DNA of 64,000 bases from Actinomycetota bacterium (GCA_005885555.1 VAWN01000021.1:3884-67883), one strand, 5' to 3'. Positions 1-8,716 are shown, numbered from the stretch's first letter. Numbers and translations: made by a program. Notes: generated by a model from the sequence alone, not told the origin.

Positions 1-870
1 GTGCCCCAGCGCGTACCGGAGGTTGGCCAGCTTGACCGCCAGCCCCAGGCGGTGCCCACGATGCGCCGGGTCGACGACCGTGAGGAACTGCCAGGCGTGG
101 TCCGCGACGGTCGGTTCGAGGCCGAGTATGGTCCACGCCACCAACGCACCGGTGGCGTCGTGCCGCACCGCGGCATGGTAGCTGCGCTCGCCGCGCGCCA
201 CATGCGCTTCCATCTCGTCGCGGATCCGGCCGCCGTCCGCTTCCGGTACCTCCACGACGAGATCGCCGTGTGGCGCGTCGGCCTCCAGCGAGCGGTCCAG
301 CCGGGCGAGGTCGGCGAGGTGGTCGTCCGGCGCGATGTCGGGCCAGTACACCACCGAGTACCCGGGCGTCGCGGGCGCATCGAGGTCGGCCGTGGTCACG
401 TGGAGCCGGCGGCGTACCTCGACCAGCGCCTCCCCGGCACCCATCGCGCGGGCGAACGCCGCGCCGGCCGGATCGCGCGGTGCGCCGGCGGGCGGCGCCG
501 ACACCGTCTCGCTCGTGAGGCGCACCCGGCCGTCCCGGCGGGCGGCGTCGATCGCGAGCGTGTAGAGGACCCGGCCCACGCCGCGGCGCCGGTGCGCCGG
601 GGCCACGTAGACCTCAAGGTGGCCGCTGCCGAGGTTGTCCCGCAGGGGCAGTAGCAGGTCAAGCACACCGGCCGGCTCGCCGTCGAGGTACCCCAGCCAG
701 CTGCGCCGGCTGTGGGACCTGCCGGGGACGCGCAACTGCCCGGCGAACCGGACCGGGCACAGCGGCGGGAAGTCCGGTACGTCGTGGGCGGTGGCCGCCG
801 CCGCGACCGCGTGCCGGGCGCCGAGGGCGGCTTCATCGTCCGGATCGACCGGCCGGACGTCGAGGTCCAT
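1..870 (-). CDS. GNAT-family N-acetyltransferase with two GNAT domains, C-terminus cut off by the window edge
   Basis: The reverse strand is open from an ATG at 870 to base 1 (290 codons, no stop). Two acetyl-CoA-binding signatures are visible: EVYVAPAHRRRGVG at about residues 86-99 and LTVVDPAHRGHRLGLA at about 263-278, so this is a tandem-GNAT protein of the type that includes mycothiol synthase and many actinobacterial acetyltransferases. The R/Q-x-x-G-x-G/A core is intact in the first copy (RRRGVG) and RGHRLG in the second. Family membership is seen; the acetylated substrate cannot be told. Only a weak purine-rich stretch precedes the ATG. It lies downstream of thrC on the same strand, about 300 bp away, so probably has its own promoter. 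Confidence 0.85.
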   Translation of the reverse strand, partial: MDLDVRPVDPDDEAALGARHAVAAAATAHDVPDFPPLCPVRFAGQLRVPGRSHSRRSWLGYLDGEPAGVLDLLLPLRDNLGSGHLEVYVAPAHRRRGVGRVLYTLAIDAARRDGRVRLTSETVSAPPAGAPRDPAGAAFARAMGAGEALVEVRRRLHVTTADLDAPATPGYSVVYWPDIAPDDHLADLARLDRSLEADAPHGDLVVEVPEADGGRIRDEMEAHVARGERSYHAAVRHDATGALVAWTILGLEPTVADHAWQFLTVVDPAHRGHRLGLAVKLANLRYALGH

Positions 871-1171
871 TCCGCCGAGGCTGTCACCGATCGCCCACCT
901 ACGCGATCGATTTACCCTGGAAATGGTCGAGAGGACGAATCGCACAACGCTATGCAGCGCTGGGGTCGCTGGCCTCCCGAAAGTTCGGGGCCTCGCGGCG
1001 ATCCATCCTCCCGCACGGAGCATCGTGCTCGCACCCTCAAGAACTCGTCAAGTCCCTAGGCAGAGGTTTCTGGACGCACCGCAAATTGCCGGTTACGCAG
1101 CGAATTCATCTCGGCAAACGCGCAGGTCAGAGGCTCGGGAGTCAGTAACTTAACGTATTCTAGAAGGGTTC
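871..1171. other. 301-bp intergenic stretch without a convincing gene
   Basis: This gap separates thrC (ends 1172) from the GNAT gene (starts 870), both on the reverse strand. It is noticeably less G+C-rich than its surroundings, as expected for a promoter region. On the reverse strand a TTGACG hexamer occurs near 1050, but no well-spaced -10 could be matched to it. Open frames on the forward strand here lack the third-position G+C bias of the genes. I see no RNA gene. Confidence 0.6.
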
Positions 1172-2445
1172 TTATCGGATAAGACCGACCTCGCGGGCCG
1201 CCCGCAGCGAGGGCCGCACCCGGTATGTGGGACCGACGAGTTCGGCGACCGCATCGATGGTCTTGAGACCCTCGCCGGTGTTGAAGACGACCGTCTCGGC
1301 GGTCGGATCGAGGTGCCCGGATTCGACGAGTTTGCGGAGAACCGCCACCGTCACCCCACCGGCGGTCTCGGCGAAGATTCCGGTCGTCCGGGCGAGTTGC
1401 CGGATCGCGTCGCGGATCTCGTCGTCGTCGGCGAAGTCCATCCAGCCGCCGGAGCGCTTGACGGCTTCGAGGGCGTACAGGCCGGCCGCCGGGTCGCCGA
1501 TGTTGAGCGACTTCGCGATCCCGGTCGGGCGGACCGGCGTGATCACATCGGTACCCGCGTGCAGGGCCACCGCGATCGGGTTGCACCCGGCCGACTGCGC
1601 GCCGAACACCCGCCACCCGCCGGCCGGCGCCTCGGCCAGACCGATCTCGACCAGCTCGCTGAACGCCTTGTCAATCTTGGTGAGCAGCTCGCCCGACGCC
1701 ATCGGGATGACCACCTGGGCCGGGATCCGCCAGCCGAGCTGCTCGGCCACCTCGTACCCGAGCGTCTTGGAACCCTCGGCGTAGTACGGCCGGACGTTGA
1801 CGTTGACGAACGCGGTGTCCTCGAAGTCGTCGGTCTCGATGAGCTCGGAGCACAGCCGGTTCACGTCGTCGTAGGAGCCGTCGATGGCGACCAGATCGCC
1901 GTCGTACACGGCGGTGGTCAGGATCTTGCTGGGCTCCAGGTCGGCCGGGACGAAGACGATCGACGGTACCCCCGCCCGCGCCGCGTGGGCGGCCACCGAG
2001 TTGGCGAGGTTGCCGGTCGAGGCGCAGGCGAAGCGGGTGAACCCGAGCCCGCGCGCGGCGGTCAGCGCGACCGACACCACCCGGTCCTTGAACGAGTGCG
2101 TCGGGTTGGCCGAGTCGTCCTTGACCCACAACGGCGCGGCGATGCCGACCTCGGCGGCGAGCGCGGATGCCGGTACCAACGGGGTGAATCCGGGGTTGAG
2201 GGTGACCCGCGCGGCCGGATCCTGGCCCACGGGCAGCAGCCCCGCGTAGCGCCAGATGTTCTTGGAACCCGCGGCGATCTCCTCGCGGGAGACCCGGGCG
2301 AGCGCCGCCGGGTCGTAACCGACCTCCAGGGGCCCGAAACACTCGACGCAGGCGTGCTCCGCGGGAACTGCGCGCCACAGGCACGGCAGCCCAGGGGGCG
2401 GGCGGGGGAAGCGGTGTCGGTGGGAGCGTCGAGGGCCGACGTCAT
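1172..2445 (-). CDS. thrC: Threonine synthase, apparent -1 frameshift near the N-terminus
   Basis: PLP-dependent conversion of O-phosphohomoserine to threonine in the cytoplasm. The long frame ending at 1172 contains the PLP-lysine motif HSFKDRVVS, ACASTGNLANS and the C-terminal GEGLKT loop. The family's cysteine-rich N-terminus is split over two frames. GCRACGAQFP is read from the ATG at 2445, while AEHACVECFGPLEVGYD, which should follow at once, lies in the frame of the body. One base appears to be missing around 2361-2366, in a CCC-GCGG context. Rejoined, the protein would be about 424 residues, normal for the long actinobacterial form. Without repair, the first start in the main frame is a GTG at 2230, giving 352 residues without the N-terminal domain. 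The ATG at 2445 has GAGAGG a few bases upstream, inside the P1 region of a SAM riboswitch. It could be a pseudogene or a sequence error. Confidence 0.9.
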
Positions 2446-2457
2446 GGAGGCCTACCT

Positions 2458-2587
2458 CTCATCTTCCCAGGCCGGATGTCCCGGTCTGGACGGAGTTGGC
2501 ACCTGCCAGGCGCGGCCTCGTCATCGAGTCGTCCGTGGTGGTTGCCGGGGCGTCGTCGGGCCGTTTCCCTCAGCCCCTCTGGATGAG
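2458..2587 (-). promoter_or_regulatory. SAM-I (S-box) riboswitch in the thrC leader
   Basis: Read on the reverse strand, the segment has the ordered conserved blocks of the SAM-I aptamer. These are CTCATCCAGAG at the 5' side of P1, GGCTGAGGGAAACGGCCCGA, the CCCCGGCAACC block, GGTGCCAACTCC, and GGGAAGATGAGAGG closing P1. P1 pairs CTCATC (2587-2582) with GATGAG (2463-2458). The Shine-Dalgarno-like GAGAGG overlaps the 3' side of P1, only about 10 bases before the thrC ATG at 2445, and no terminator with a T-run lies between, so control of translation initiation is the likeliest mode. The family normally represses methionine or SAM genes when SAM is high. Confidence 0.93.
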
Positions 2588-2655
2588 GTATTCAATTTGT
2601 CGACCAGGGTATCGGACGTTTGCCGATCTTGTAACGACCGGTCCCACCAAGTGGG

Positions 2656-3522
2656 TCAGCTCACCACGTCCTTGCGCAGGAAGCGGTACCAGGCCCAGCC
2701 GAAGAAGAACGCGGCGTACGCCAGCGCCGAGATCACGCCCTTGACCATGTCGTCGGTCTGCACCGGGTTCGACAGCAGCCCCAGCCACGCGCTGGCGTAG
2801 TGCGTCGGCAGGATCAGCCGCAGGTTACCCAGCGCGGTGATCTGGTCGAGGATGCTGGACAGGATCTGCAGCAGCACCGCGCCGCCGACCGCGCCGAGCG
2901 GTGCGTCCGTGGAGACCGAGAGCAGGAACGCCAGGCTCGCGACGACGAGCAGGGACACCGCGAGGTACCCGAGGATCGCCAGGAGCCGCACGAGGGCGGT
3001 ACCCGACGCGATGTCGCCCGCGACCGTGGTCTGCAACGGATGCCAGCCGTAGCGGAGGGTACCGGCGAGCAGCGCGGTACCCGTCAGCAACACCAGCGCG
3101 ACCGCGCAGGAGAACAGCGAGACGAGCAACTTGCTGCCGAGCAGCCGGGCGCGGGGTACCGGCACCGCCAGCAGGTACCGCAACGAACCCCAGCTCGCCT
3201 CGCCGGCCACGGTGTCGCCACAGAACAGCGCCACGACCACGATCAGCAGGAACGACGACGAGACCAGCAACGTGAACAGGGCGAAGTTCAGCCCGCCCGC
3301 GGTCGCGATGTCGGCCAGCGCGGCGAACTGGCTGCGCCGGCTGCCGCCGCCGTTGTCGTCGCCGAACTCGAAGGCGATCAGGATGATCAGGGGCAGCACG
3401 ACCATGAAGCCGAGCGCGAGCTGGGTGCGGCGCCGGCTGGCCTGGCGGCGCAGTTCGGTGCGGAAGGTGAGGGTGCGGGTCGGCCGGTACCCGACCGCGG
3501 AACCGTCCATCGTCGTCGTCAC
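2656..3522 (-). CDS. ABC-2 type transporter permease
   Basis: A 288-residue integral membrane protein with about six hydrophobic segments (for example LALGFMVVLPLIILIAF near residues 36-52 and FALFTLLVSSSFLLIVVVALFCG near 80-102). It has the layout of an ABC-2 permease: a large loop after the first helix, then an even series of helices. It is the second gene of a pair: its ATG overlaps the stop of the upstream hydrolase-ATPase gene by 4 bp (3519-3522), so the two are surely co-translated and form one transporter. The substrate is not evident. It ends about 70 bp before the SAM riboswitch of thrC. Confidence 0.88.
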   Translation of the reverse strand: MTTTMDGSAVGYRPTRTLTFRTELRRQASRRRTQLALGFMVVLPLIILIAFEFGDDNGGGSRRSQFAALADIATAGGLNFALFTLLVSSSFLLIVVVALFCGDTVAGEASWGSLRYLLAVPVPRARLLGSKLLVSLFSCAVALVLLTGTALLAGTLRYGWHPLQTTVAGDIASGTALVRLLAILGYLAVSLLVVASLAFLLSVSTDAPLGAVGGAVLLQILSSILDQITALGNLRLILPTHYASAWLGLLSNPVQTDDMVKGVISALAYAAFFFGWAWYRFLRKDVVS

Positions 3523-6335
3523 CGGTCTGCACTCCCCTCGGTGTCGCCGCGCACGAGCGCGAGGAACGCGTCTTCGAGCCTTCGTCTCGGTACCACCCGG
3601 TCGACGCCGACCCCCGCGCGCACGAGCGCGGCGACGGCCTCGGCGCGCGGCGTGCCGTCCAGGTCGACGACCAGGGTGCCGTTGCTCTCCCCGGTCACCG
3701 TCCGCACGCCGGCCGCCTGCAGCGCCGCGGTCGCCGCCACCGGGTCGGAAACATCGAACTGTACCGATGGCGAGTCGCCCACGATGTCATCGACCGGCCC
3801 GGACGCGACCACCTCGCCCCTGTGCAGGACGACGACGTGGGTACAGGTCTGCTCGACCTCCGCCAGCAGATGGCTGGACACGAGGACGGCGCGGCCGTCG
3901 GTGGCGTACCGGCGCAGTACCCGCCGCATCTCGGCGATCTGCGGCGGGTCCAGCCCGTCGGTCGGCTCGTCCAGCACGAGCAGCTCGGGCAGGCCGAGCA
4001 TGGCCTGGGCGATGGCCAGCCGCTGCTTCATGCCGTGGCTGTAGGTCTTGACCCGGCGGTGGATCGAGTCGCCCAGGCCGGCGATGTCCAGCGCCTCCTG
4101 CAGGTACGCGTCGGCCATCGGCCGGCCGGTGGCGCGCCAGAACAGTTCGAGGTTGCGCAGCCCGGACAGGTGCGGCAGGAAGCCGGGGCCCTCGACCAGC
4201 GCACCGAGCCGGGACAGCACCGGCGATCCCGGAGTCAGCCGGTGCCCGAAGACGTAGATGTCGCCCGCGGTCGGCTTGGTCAGCCCCATGAGTACCCGCA
4301 ACGTCGTCGTCTTACCGGCGCCGTTCGGACCGAGCAGCCCGACAACCTGACCGCGCTCGACCCGGAAGTCCACTGTGGACACTGCGAGGAACCCGTCGTC
4401 GTAGGCCTTGCGGAGACCGTCGACGACGAGGGGTACGTCGGCGTGGTCGGGGTGCACCGAGCGGTCGGCGCGACGGTACCGCCGCCGGCCGAGGAGCACC
4501 CCGACGGCCAGTCCGAGCGCGAGGAGCCCGAGGACGCCGACCAGTACCCAGCGCCACAGCACGGCCGTCGTCGCGATCGGCGCACTGTCCACTGTGGGCA
4601 GTGTGACGTCGGAGCCGCCGAGGCCGACGGTGTAGACGGTCGGCGCGGCCGGGGTCAGGTACGCCTGGTCGGCGCTGGCGATGGTGATCCGCATCAGGTG
4701 CCCGGCCTGGAACTCGTGCACGATCGCGGGCAGGGTCACGGTCACCGGCGCGGCCTGGTCGATCGACGCGGGCAGCCCGGTCAGCCGTACCGGGGCCACG
4801 AGACCGTCGGGCAGGGTCAGGCCGTTCTGCGGATCGACGTCGTACAGCTTGACGAACAGCACCGCCTGCCCGGTCGGCGAAGCCGCCCGGATGCGCACCG
4901 TCGGCGCACCGACAACGTCCACAGTGGACGGTAGCGGCGCGGAGACGAAGTCGGCGTGCTGTCCGGGTACCTCGACGACCCGGCCGCTGACGAACGAGGC
5001 GAGACCGCCGCCGAGGCCGGGCAGCGAGGTGATCGCCGCCGGGTTGTCATTGGGCGGGTTGGCGATCGGCCGGTCCGGTCCCCGTACCGTCACGGTGCTC
5101 GTGCCCGCCCCGGCGATCCCCGGGTACTCGCTGACCACGCTGCCCAGCGCCACCACGCCCTCGGCCTGGGCGTCGATGCCGGCGATGCGCGAGTACGTGA
5201 AGCTGTCCGCCGGCACCGCGCCCTTGCCGAGCAGGTAGTGGTCGAGCCACTGCGCGGTGAGGAAGCGGACGCGGTCCTGGTCGGACTGCGGGCCCGCGCC
5301 GCCGTCGTGGCCGCCGGTGAACCAGGCCACGCGGACGGGGGTACCGTGCGCGGCGATGCCCTTCGCGTTCGCGTCGGCTTCGGACAACGGGAACAGCGAG
5401 TCCGCCTCGCCCTGCACGAGCAGGGTCGGCGCGGTGATCCGGTCGAGGATCGAGGCCGGGCTGGACCGGCGCAGCAGCGCGATCTCGTCCGGCGTCGCGG
5501 TACCGGTCGTGGCGATCGACAGGTACGCGCGGCAGACGTCGGCCGCGAACCGGCCGCAGGACGGGTCGGACGGCCCGCCGGGTCGCGTTCTGGCGCCGCC
5601 GGCCGGCGGGCCGGTCAGCGCGGCGGCCGCGGACAGGTCCGCCGCCTGGCCACTGCCGAAGAACAGGCCGGCCCAGACCTTCTTGAACACGCCGCTGCCC
5701 GGACCGGTACCGGTCGCCTCCGGCAGGAACGCGTTCGCCAGGTCGTTCCAGGTGATCTGCGGGACGATCGCGTCGATCCGCTTGTCGTACCCGGCCGCCA
5801 TCAGCGCCAGGCCGCCACCGTACGACCCGCCGACCACGGCCACCCGGGGGTCGCCGGGCGCGTCCAGCCGGATCTCCGGCCGGGCCGCGAGCCAGTCGAT
5901 CAGCCGCTGCGCGTCCCTGACCTCCCAGTCCGGGCTGTCCACGTGGATCTGCCCGCCGCTGGCACCGAAGCCCTCGGCGGTCCAGGCCAGCACCGCGTAC
6001 CCGTGGTCGGCGAGGTCCTTCGCGTCGTCGGCGACGTCGTCCTTGGTACCCCCGAAGCCGTGTGCGAGCAGCACCGCCCCGACCGGGTGGGCCCTCGACG
6101 CGGCCTTGGGCCGGTAGTAGGTCGTGTCGAGGGCGACCGGGATCGCGCCGTCCGGCCCGGTCTGCACGGTGATCGTCTGGTTCTCGACCAGGTAGCTCTT
6201 CGGCGTGGGCCAGGCCGCCCACCCGACGACCCCCAGGACGACCGCGAGGACGACTCCAGCGGTGATCAGCCGGCGGCGGGTCAGCCGCGGGCGCGGCAGC
6301 GCCCGACGCACCCGGGTGGACAGCGCAGATGGCAT
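3519..6335 (-). CDS. Fusion: membrane-anchored alpha/beta hydrolase (S15/CocE-like) with an ABC transporter ATPase
   Basis: A 938-residue two-part protein. Residues about 22-42 form a transmembrane anchor after an Arg-rich start. Then comes an alpha/beta hydrolase with nucleophile motif VGGSYGGG (Ser about 171), acid in VQGEADSLFP and His in FTGGHDGG, followed by a beta-rich S15/CocE-type C-terminal region. A second membrane helix lies at about 590-612, followed by RRRYRR. From about 628 runs a full ABC domain: Walker A GPNGAGKTTT, signature YSHGMKQRLA, Walker B LLVLDEPTDGLDP, switch SSHLL. The predicted topology puts the hydrolase outside and the ATPase inside. The frame is open further upstream to 6437, but the ATG at 6335 starts the anchor and is chosen. 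It pairs with the overlapping ABC-2 permease. The exported or hydrolysed substrate is unknown. Confidence 0.87.
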   Translation of the reverse strand: MPSALSTRVRRALPRPRLTRRRLITAGVVLAVVLGVVGWAAWPTPKSYLVENQTITVQTGPDGAIPVALDTTYYRPKAASRAHPVGAVLLAHGFGGTKDDVADDAKDLADHGYAVLAWTAEGFGASGGQIHVDSPDWEVRDAQRLIDWLAARPEIRLDAPGDPRVAVVGGSYGGGLALMAAGYDKRIDAIVPQITWNDLANAFLPEATGTGPGSGVFKKVWAGLFFGSGQAADLSAAAALTGPPAGGARTRPGGPSDPSCGRFAADVCRAYLSIATTGTATPDEIALLRRSSPASILDRITAPTLLVQGEADSLFPLSEADANAKGIAAHGTPVRVAWFTGGHDGGAGPQSDQDRVRFLTAQWLDHYLLGKGAVPADSFTYSRIAGIDAQAEGVVALGSVVSEYPGIAGAGTSTVTVRGPDRPIANPPNDNPAAITSLPGLGGGLASFVSGRVVEVPGQHADFVSAPLPSTVDVVGAPTVRIRAASPTGQAVLFVKLYDVDPQNGLTLPDGLVAPVRLTGLPASIDQAAPVTVTLPAIVHEFQAGHLMRITIASADQAYLTPAAPTVYTVGLGGSDVTLPTVDSAPIATTAVLWRWVLVGVLGLLALGLAVGVLLGRRRYRRADRSVHPDHADVPLVVDGLRKAYDDGFLAVSTVDFRVERGQVVGLLGPNGAGKTTTLRVLMGLTKPTAGDIYVFGHRLTPGSPVLSRLGALVEGPGFLPHLSGLRNLELFWRATGRPMADAYLQEALDIAGLGDSIHRRVKTYSHGMKQRLAIAQAMLGLPELLVLDEPTDGLDPPQIAEMRRVLRRYATDGRAVLVSSHLLAEVEQTCTHVVVLHRGEVVASGPVDDIVGDSPSVQFDVSDPVAATAALQAAGVRTVTGESNGTLVVDLDGTPRAEAVAALVRAGVGVDRVVPRRRLEDAFLALVRGDTEGSADR

Positions 6336-6442
6336 GCCCGCCACGGTACGTCGGCGGAGCCCGCCGGCAGCCCCGCCGCTCAGCATCCCCACAGTTCCTC
6401 CGCGCGCCCCGCCGCTCCGCGCCGCGCGCGGCTCCACCGCGT

Positions 6443-6512
6443 CGATCTTGGAGTTGTGTCGGGCTGATAAGGGACGGCGCTCCGCGAGTCGGGCACCACA
6501 ACTCCAAGATCG
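6443..6512. repeat. Palindromic dispersed repeat, family A, copy 1
   Basis: Perfect 16-bp inverted arms, CGATCTTGGAGTTGTG at 6443-6458 and its complement at 6497-6512, flank a 38-bp centre containing GGGCTGATAAGGGACGGCGC. A copy in the opposite orientation lies at 19859-19928, with the centre also conserved. This copy sits between the divergent hydrolase-ATPase and Cdc48-like genes, so it is not simply a terminator. Confidence 0.85.
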
Positions 6513-6544
6513 GCGGGCGGGGGCGGCGCGATAGGCTCGCGGAC

Positions 6545-8716
6545 GTGTCCGATGGTCGGTCCCTGACCCTCACCGCCAGCCTGCGCCCGGCCGCCCTCGA
6601 CGCGCGCCGCGGCATCGTCCGGCTGCATCCGGAGGTACTCACCGCGCTCGCGCTCAAGCCCGGCGACCCGGTCCGGCTGACCGGCCGGCGGGAGACCGCC
6701 GGCATCGTCGCGCTGGCCGAGACCGGGGCCAGCCGCGCGCTGCTGTACGCCGACGACCTGCTGCTGGGCAACCTGGGCCTCCGCGACGGCGGCCGGGTCA
6801 CCGTCGCGCCGGTGCCGGCCCGCGCCGCGCACCGGGTCACCCTGGACGGGCCGCCCGAAATCCTCGCGCTGGTCAGCCCGGAGATGCTGCGGCTGGCGCT
6901 GCTCGGCAAGGTGGTCACCGTCCACGACAACGTGTCGCTGCTGCCGCAGGACGTGCTGCCCGCGGCCGAGGCCCGCCCGCTGGTCGCCGCCGCGCGGCGC
7001 AGCCTCGCCAACACGGTCGGGTACGCGTGGACGACCGCGCTGCTCACCGTCACCGACGCGGACCCGACCGGCAGCGGGCTGGTCACCATGGACACCGTGG
7101 TCGGCTGGGACCACGGCGCGGTCACCCACTCCCCCGAAACCCCTTTGGAGGTACCCACACCAGAAGCGCCCTCGATCGAGGACCTGCCCGGGCTGCGGAC
7201 CCAGGCACAGGAGCTGACCGAGCTGCTGGATCTGGGTTTCCACCACCGGGAGGTACTGGGCCGCCTCGGTACCGAGGTGTCGCTCGGTGTGCTCATCACC
7301 GGCCCGGCCGGATCCGGCAAGTCGGCGCTCGTCCGCGCCGTCGCGGCCGTCGTCAAGGCGGCCGTCACGTCGGTCTGGGCACCCGAGATCGCGGCATTGA
7401 CCAACGACGCGGCCGCGGCCCGCCTCCGTAAGGCCTTCGCCACAGCGATGCCGGCCGTCGTCATCGTCGCCGACGTCGACGCGCTCGCGCCCCGGGACAC
7501 CCCGTCCCCGCTCGCGACCGTGTTCCGGCAACTGATCGACGACGCGCTGCGGTCGGGTACCGCGGTGGTGTGCACGACCAGCCGCCCCGAGTCGGTCGAC
7601 CCGGCGCTGCGCTCGCCGGGGGTGCTCGACCACGAGATCGCGGTACCGCTGCCCGACGCGGCCCTGCGCAAGGAACAGCTCACGGTGCTGACCCGGCGGA
7701 TGCCGCTGGCCGAGAACGTCCGGCTGGACGACGTCGCCGCGCGTACCCCCGGCTTCGTCGCCGCCGACCTCGCCGCGCTGGTGCGCGAGGCCGGGGTACG
7801 GGCGGCGCTGCGGCAGAAGTCGGCCGAGTCGCCGACCGTCGCGGGCGAGGACTTCAACGCCGCGCTCGAAGTCGTCCGGCCCACCTCGATGGCGGAGTCC
7901 ACAGTGGACGTCGGCGGGCTGAGCCTGGACGACGTCGGCGACATGGCTTCGGTCAAGGAGGTGCTGACCGAGTCGGTACTGTGGCCGCTGACCTACCCGG
8001 ACACGTTCGCCCGCCTCGGCGTGCAGCCGCCGCGCGGGGTGCTGCTGTACGGGCCGCCCGGGTGCGGGAAGACCTATCTGGTCAAGGCGATCGCCGGTAC
8101 CGGCAAGGCCAACGTGCTGTCGGTCAAGGGCGCCGAACTGCTGTCGAAGTGGGTCGGCGAGAGCGAGCGCGCGGTACGGGAACTGTTCCGCCGCGCCCGG
8201 GAAGCCGCGCCGACACTGGTGTTCCTCGACGAGGTCGACGCGCTGGCACCGGTACGGGGACAGGCGTCGGACGGCGGCACCACCGACCGCGTGGTCGCCT
8301 CGCTGCTGACCGAGCTGGACGGCGTCGAGTCGCTGCGCAACGTCGTCGTGATCGGCGCGACGAACCGGCCGGATCTCGTCGACCCGGCCCTGTTGCGGCC
8401 GGGCCGGTTGGAGCGACTGGTGTACGTACCGCCGCCGGACAGCGACGCGCGCGCGGACATCCTGCGCGCCGCCGGCAGTACCGTGCCGCTCGCCGACGAC
8501 GTCGACCTGGCGGCGCTTGCGTCCACATTGGACGGTTTCTCGTCGGCGGACTGCGCCGCGCTCGTCCGCGAGGCGGCGCTGGCGGCGATGCGCGAGTCCC
8601 TCGACGCGGCAACCGTCACCGCCAAGCACGTCGAGGTCGCGCGGGGGCGGGTGCGGCCGAGCCTGCAGAGGGAACAGGTGCTGTGGCTGGAGACCTACGC
8701 GGAGCGCCACGCCTGA
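6545..8716 (+). CDS. Cdc48/VCP-like AAA ATPase of actinobacteria (Cpa-type), two AAA modules
   Basis: A 723-residue cytosolic unfoldase-type ATPase starting at a GTG at 6545. An N-terminal Cdc48-like double-psi-barrel region (about 1-180) precedes two AAA modules. D1 has Walker A GPAGSGKSAL, but its Walker B reads VVIVADVDAL, lacking the DE pair. D2 has Walker A GPPGCGKTYL, pore loop KWVGES, Walker B LVFLDEVDAL and arginine-finger region ATNRPDLVDPALLRPGRL. Established knowledge: the Cdc48-like protein of actinobacteria interacts with the 20S proteasome. The C-terminus here (YAERHA) shows no HbYX motif. It is divergent from the hydrolase-ATPase gene and convergent with icd. D1 probably binds but does not hydrolyse ATP. 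Confidence 0.9.
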   Translation: MSDGRSLTLTASLRPAALDARRGIVRLHPEVLTALALKPGDPVRLTGRRETAGIVALAETGASRALLYADDLLLGNLGLRDGGRVTVAPVPARAAHRVTLDGPPEILALVSPEMLRLALLGKVVTVHDNVSLLPQDVLPAAEARPLVAAARRSLANTVGYAWTTALLTVTDADPTGSGLVTMDTVVGWDHGAVTHSPETPLEVPTPEAPSIEDLPGLRTQAQELTELLDLGFHHREVLGRLGTEVSLGVLITGPAGSGKSALVRAVAAVVKAAVTSVWAPEIAALTNDAAAARLRKAFATAMPAVVIVADVDALAPRDTPSPLATVFRQLIDDALRSGTAVVCTTSRPESVDPALRSPGVLDHEIAVPLPDAALRKEQLTVLTRRMPLAENVRLDDVAARTPGFVAADLAALVREAGVRAALRQKSAESPTVAGEDFNAALEVVRPTSMAESTVDVGGLSLDDVGDMASVKEVLTESVLWPLTYPDTFARLGVQPPRGVLLYGPPGCGKTYLVKAIAGTGKANVLSVKGAELLSKWVGESERAVRELFRRAREAAPTLVFLDEVDALAPVRGQASDGGTTDRVVASLLTELDGVESLRNVVVIGATNRPDLVDPALLRPGRLERLVYVPPPDSDARADILRAAGSTVPLADDVDLAALASTLDGFSSADCAALVREAALAAMRESLDAATVTAKHVEVARGRVRPSLQREQVLWLETYAERHA

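Noticed and set aside
1-654. Long forward open frame over the GNAT gene
   Set aside because: It is antisense to a well-supported double-GNAT protein and is typical of mirror frames in high-G+C DNA.
5047-7956. Long reverse open frame across the hydrolase-ATPase and Cdc48-like genes
   Set aside because: Ser/Arg/Ala-rich translation without motifs, antisense or out of frame to two well-supported genes.
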